From Roseibium algicola (GTDB lineage Bacteria; Pseudomonadota; Alphaproteobacteria; Rhizobiales; Stappiaceae), in the NCBI RefSeq assembly GCF_001999245.1, contig NZ_CP019630.1, forward strand, positions 124,001-188,000: a stretch of 64,000 nt of DNA. Reading direction: 5' to 3'. Within the stretch, counting starts at the first letter, position 1; each line of letters opens with the position of its first letter. Made by a program: the position numbers and the translations under genes. The notes under the pieces were generated by a model, which saw only the letters and a program-made list of their open reading frames with translations, was not told the DNA's origin and ran no database searches. Shown in pieces: positions 62,200 through 64,000 of this stretch.

Positions 62200-64000
62200 C
62201 TATTTCGCCGGTACGTAATCAGCCCTCTGACCACGTGTGACGATACCAAGATCGTCATTTTCCCTTGCGGCTCGCAGCCGTTCCTCGGCCTCGTCCGCTT
62301 CGCGCTGGCGCGCCCACATGGAGGCGTAAAGACCGTCTCTGGCCAGAAGCTCCTGATGGGTGCCGCGCTCGGCAATCTCGCCACCTTCCAGAACGATGAT
62401 CTGGTCCGCGTTGACCACGGTCGACAGGCGGTGGGCAATCACCAGCGTCGTCCGATCCTGCGAAACCTCATCCAGCGCCGACTGGATCTCGCGTTCGGTA
62501 TGTGTGTCGAGCGCCGATGTCGCCTCATCGAGGATGAGGATCGGCGGAGATTTCAGAATGGTGCGTGCAATCGCAACACGCTGCTTTTCACCGCCCGACA
62601 GTTTCAATCCGCGCTCGCCGACTTCCGCGTCATAGCCCTGAGGTAGCCTTTCAATGAAGTCGTGGATCTGCGCCATGCGCGCAGCCTCCCGCACTTCCTC
62701 GTCGCTGGCGTCCGGGCGGCCATAGCGAATGTTGTAGGCAATGGTATCGTTGAAGAGCACCGTATCCTGCGGAACCATGCCAATGGCCTGACGCACGCTT
62801 TCCTGCGTCACGTTTCGGACATCCTGACCATCGATCTCGACTGAACCGTCGGTGACGTCGTAAAACCGGAACAGGAGACGGGAGATCGTCGATTTGCCCG
62901 CACCGGAGGGACCGACGATGGCGACGGTCTTGCCTGCTGGAACCTCAAAGTCGATCCCCTTGAGGATCGGCCGGTCGGGATCGTAGTGAAAGCGGACGTC
63001 CTTGAACGCAATCTTTCCTTCAACAGCCTTCAACGGGCTGGCGTCGGGCCTGTCCTCGATTTCGGCGGGCACCATCAGCAGGTCGAACATGGATTCGATA
63101 TCCGCAAGACCCTGACGGATTTCCCGGTAGAGGAAGCCGATGAAGTTGAGCGGAATGGAAATCTGCATCAGCAGCGCGTTGATAAGGACAAAGTCGCCGA
63201 TGTTCTGCTCGCCCGCCAGAACAGCCTGTGCAGACAGCCCCATGCAGGCCGCCATGCCAATGCCGAGGATAACCGCCTGACCGAAGTTGAGCCAGGAAAG
63301 GGACGTCCAGGTTTTCGTCGCAGCGCTCTCATATTTCGCCATGGAGACATCGAAGCGCGCAGCTTCCATGTTTTCATTGCCGAAATACTTGACCGTTTCG
63401 AAGTTGAGCAGACTGTCGATGGCCTTGGAGTTGGCATCCGTGTCGCTGTCGTTCATTTCGCGGCGAATGCCGATCCGCCAATTCGAGGTCTTGATGGTGA
63501 ACCAGACGTAGGCAACGATCATCACTGCGACGATGACAACATAAAGGAAACCGAACTGGTACCAGATCACGGCTGCCATGATGGCAAATTCCAGAACCGT
63601 CGGAATGCCGTTCAAGATGGTGAAGCGGACAATCGCCTCTATGCCCTTCACCCCGCGCTCAATCACCCGGCTGAGCCCACCCGTCCGCCGGGCGAGGTGG
63701 AAACGCAGGGAAAGCTGGTGCAGGTGGCGGAATGTCAGGATTGCGAGCTGGCGTACGGCATGCTGGCCGACCCGGGCGAACAGTGCGTCGCGCAGCTGGT
63801 TGAAAGCCACTGCCAATACACGGGCTGCATTATAGGCAAGCACCAGCATGACCGGAGCTACCAGGAAAGCAGGCAGGTTGGAGCCTTCACCCGTCAGTGC
63901 ATCCGTCGCCCAGGCGAAAAAATACGGCGACAGGACCGTCACGATCTTGGCAATGATCAGTGCGAAAATGGCCAGAAGCACGCGCTGCTTGAGATCCGGC
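62200..64000 (-). CDS. ABC transporter of the Atm1/heavy-metal exporter type (5' end cut)
   Basis: At least 600 residues of a half-size ABC exporter with fused membrane and ATPase domains. Five or six membrane helices (about residues 1-300 of the visible part) precede a nucleotide-binding domain with Walker A GPSGAGKST, signature LSGGEKQR, Walker B LILDEATSALD. The motif ETVKYFGNE and the general plan match the ABCB7/Atm1 group, which exports glutathione- or metal-linked species. The frame is still open at the right edge, so the N-terminus lies beyond the window. Confidence 0.93.
   Translation of the reverse strand, partial: PDLKQRVLLAIFALIIAKIVTVLSPYFFAWATDALTGEGSNLPAFLVAPVMLVLAYNAARVLAVAFNQLRDALFARVGQHAVRQLAILTFRHLHQLSLRFHLARRTGGLSRVIERGVKGIEAIVRFTILNGIPTVLEFAIMAAVIWYQFGFLYVVIVAVMIVAYVWFTIKTSNWRIGIRREMNDSDTDANSKAIDSLLNFETVKYFGNENMEAARFDVSMAKYESAATKTWTSLSWLNFGQAVILGIGMAACMGLSAQAVLAGEQNIGDFVLINALLMQISIPLNFIGFLYREIRQGLADIESMFDLLMVPAEIEDRPDASPLKAVEGKIAFKDVRFHYDPDRPILKGIDFEVPAGKTVAIVGPSGAGKSTISRLLFRFYDVTDGSVEIDGQDVRNVTQESVRQAIGMVPQDTVLFNDTIAYNIRYGRPDASDEEVREAARMAQIHDFIERLPQGYDAEVGERGLKLSGGEKQRVAIARTILKSPPILILDEATSALDTHTEREIQSALDEVSQDRTTLVIAHRLSTVVNADQIIVLEGGEIAERGTHQELLARDGLYASMWARQREADEAEERLRAARENDDLGIVTRGQRADYVPAK

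Overview
The window is a chromosomal segment of a GC-rich alphaproteobacterium, most likely of the order Hyphomicrobiales (Rhizobiales), in the Stappiaceae (Labrenzia/Roseibium) direction. That placement is inferred from gene order and protein character: lptF-lptG-lptD-surA-pdxA-rsmA, fabD-fabG-acpP-fabF-mltG-yicC-gmk, rpsF-rpsR-rplI-dnaB, znuC-znuB-zur, and pssA-psd. No search was run. No rRNA, tRNA, insertion sequence, prophage or CRISPR array was seen. Most of the window is housekeeping DNA with a few accessory islands.

Layout. 1-9.7 kb: a YHYH-domain exported protein (cut by the window edge), ndk, a DUF4344 metallopeptidase overlapping a membrane-bound AraC regulator, an alpha/beta hydrolase, an ABC-F ATPase with a HAD phosphatase, a secreted Gly/Asn-rich protein, a rhodanese and holC. 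9.9-19.5 kb: a 38-residue secreted or anchored peptide, pepA, then the divergent LPS-export/envelope operon lptF-lptG-lptD-surA-pdxA-rsmA. 19.5-20.8 kb: a small DUF1127-like protein divergent from a LysR regulator. 20.8-27.3 kb (minus strand): the fatty-acid synthesis cluster fabD-fabG-acpP-fabF followed by mltG-yicC-gmk. 27.8-38.6 kb (plus strand): rpsF-rpsR-rplI, dnaB, a PilZ protein, alr, radA, cvpA, purF, an SDR lacking the usual catalytic tyrosine, a HAD protein and a VOC protein. 38.6-47.2 kb (minus strand): an inositol-phosphatase-family protein, der-bamB-TPR, an NnrU-type protein, and znuC-znuB-zur followed by a Gfo/Idh/MocA oxidoreductase. 47.4-50.1 kb: manC-type GDP-mannose synthesis and a PcaF-type thiolase. 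50.1-58.1 kb: the accessory part, with three small membrane-associated proteins, a PadR-controlled RND efflux pair and a MarR-GNAT fusion gene. 58.2-64 kb: an SDR, pssA-psd, a second LysR divergent from a small basic protein, and an Atm1-type ABC exporter cut by the window edge.

The most informative non-coding signals are regulatory. Near-ideal palindromes sit directly upstream of padR, the MarR-GNAT gene and both lysR genes. Three TTAA-N7-TTAA sites, the core of the alphaproteobacterial CtrA box, lie in the intergenic regions before dnaB, the PilZ gene and a small membrane-anchored protein. The rpsF leader has a hairpin resembling the S6:S18 autoregulatory element. The RND permease has an apparent two- to three-helix membrane insertion between its two halves. 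I found no complete new multi-gene system. The candidates for something undescribed are the RND permease variant, the small peptide genes, the Tyr-less SDR and the possible CtrA link between replication helicase and PilZ genes.
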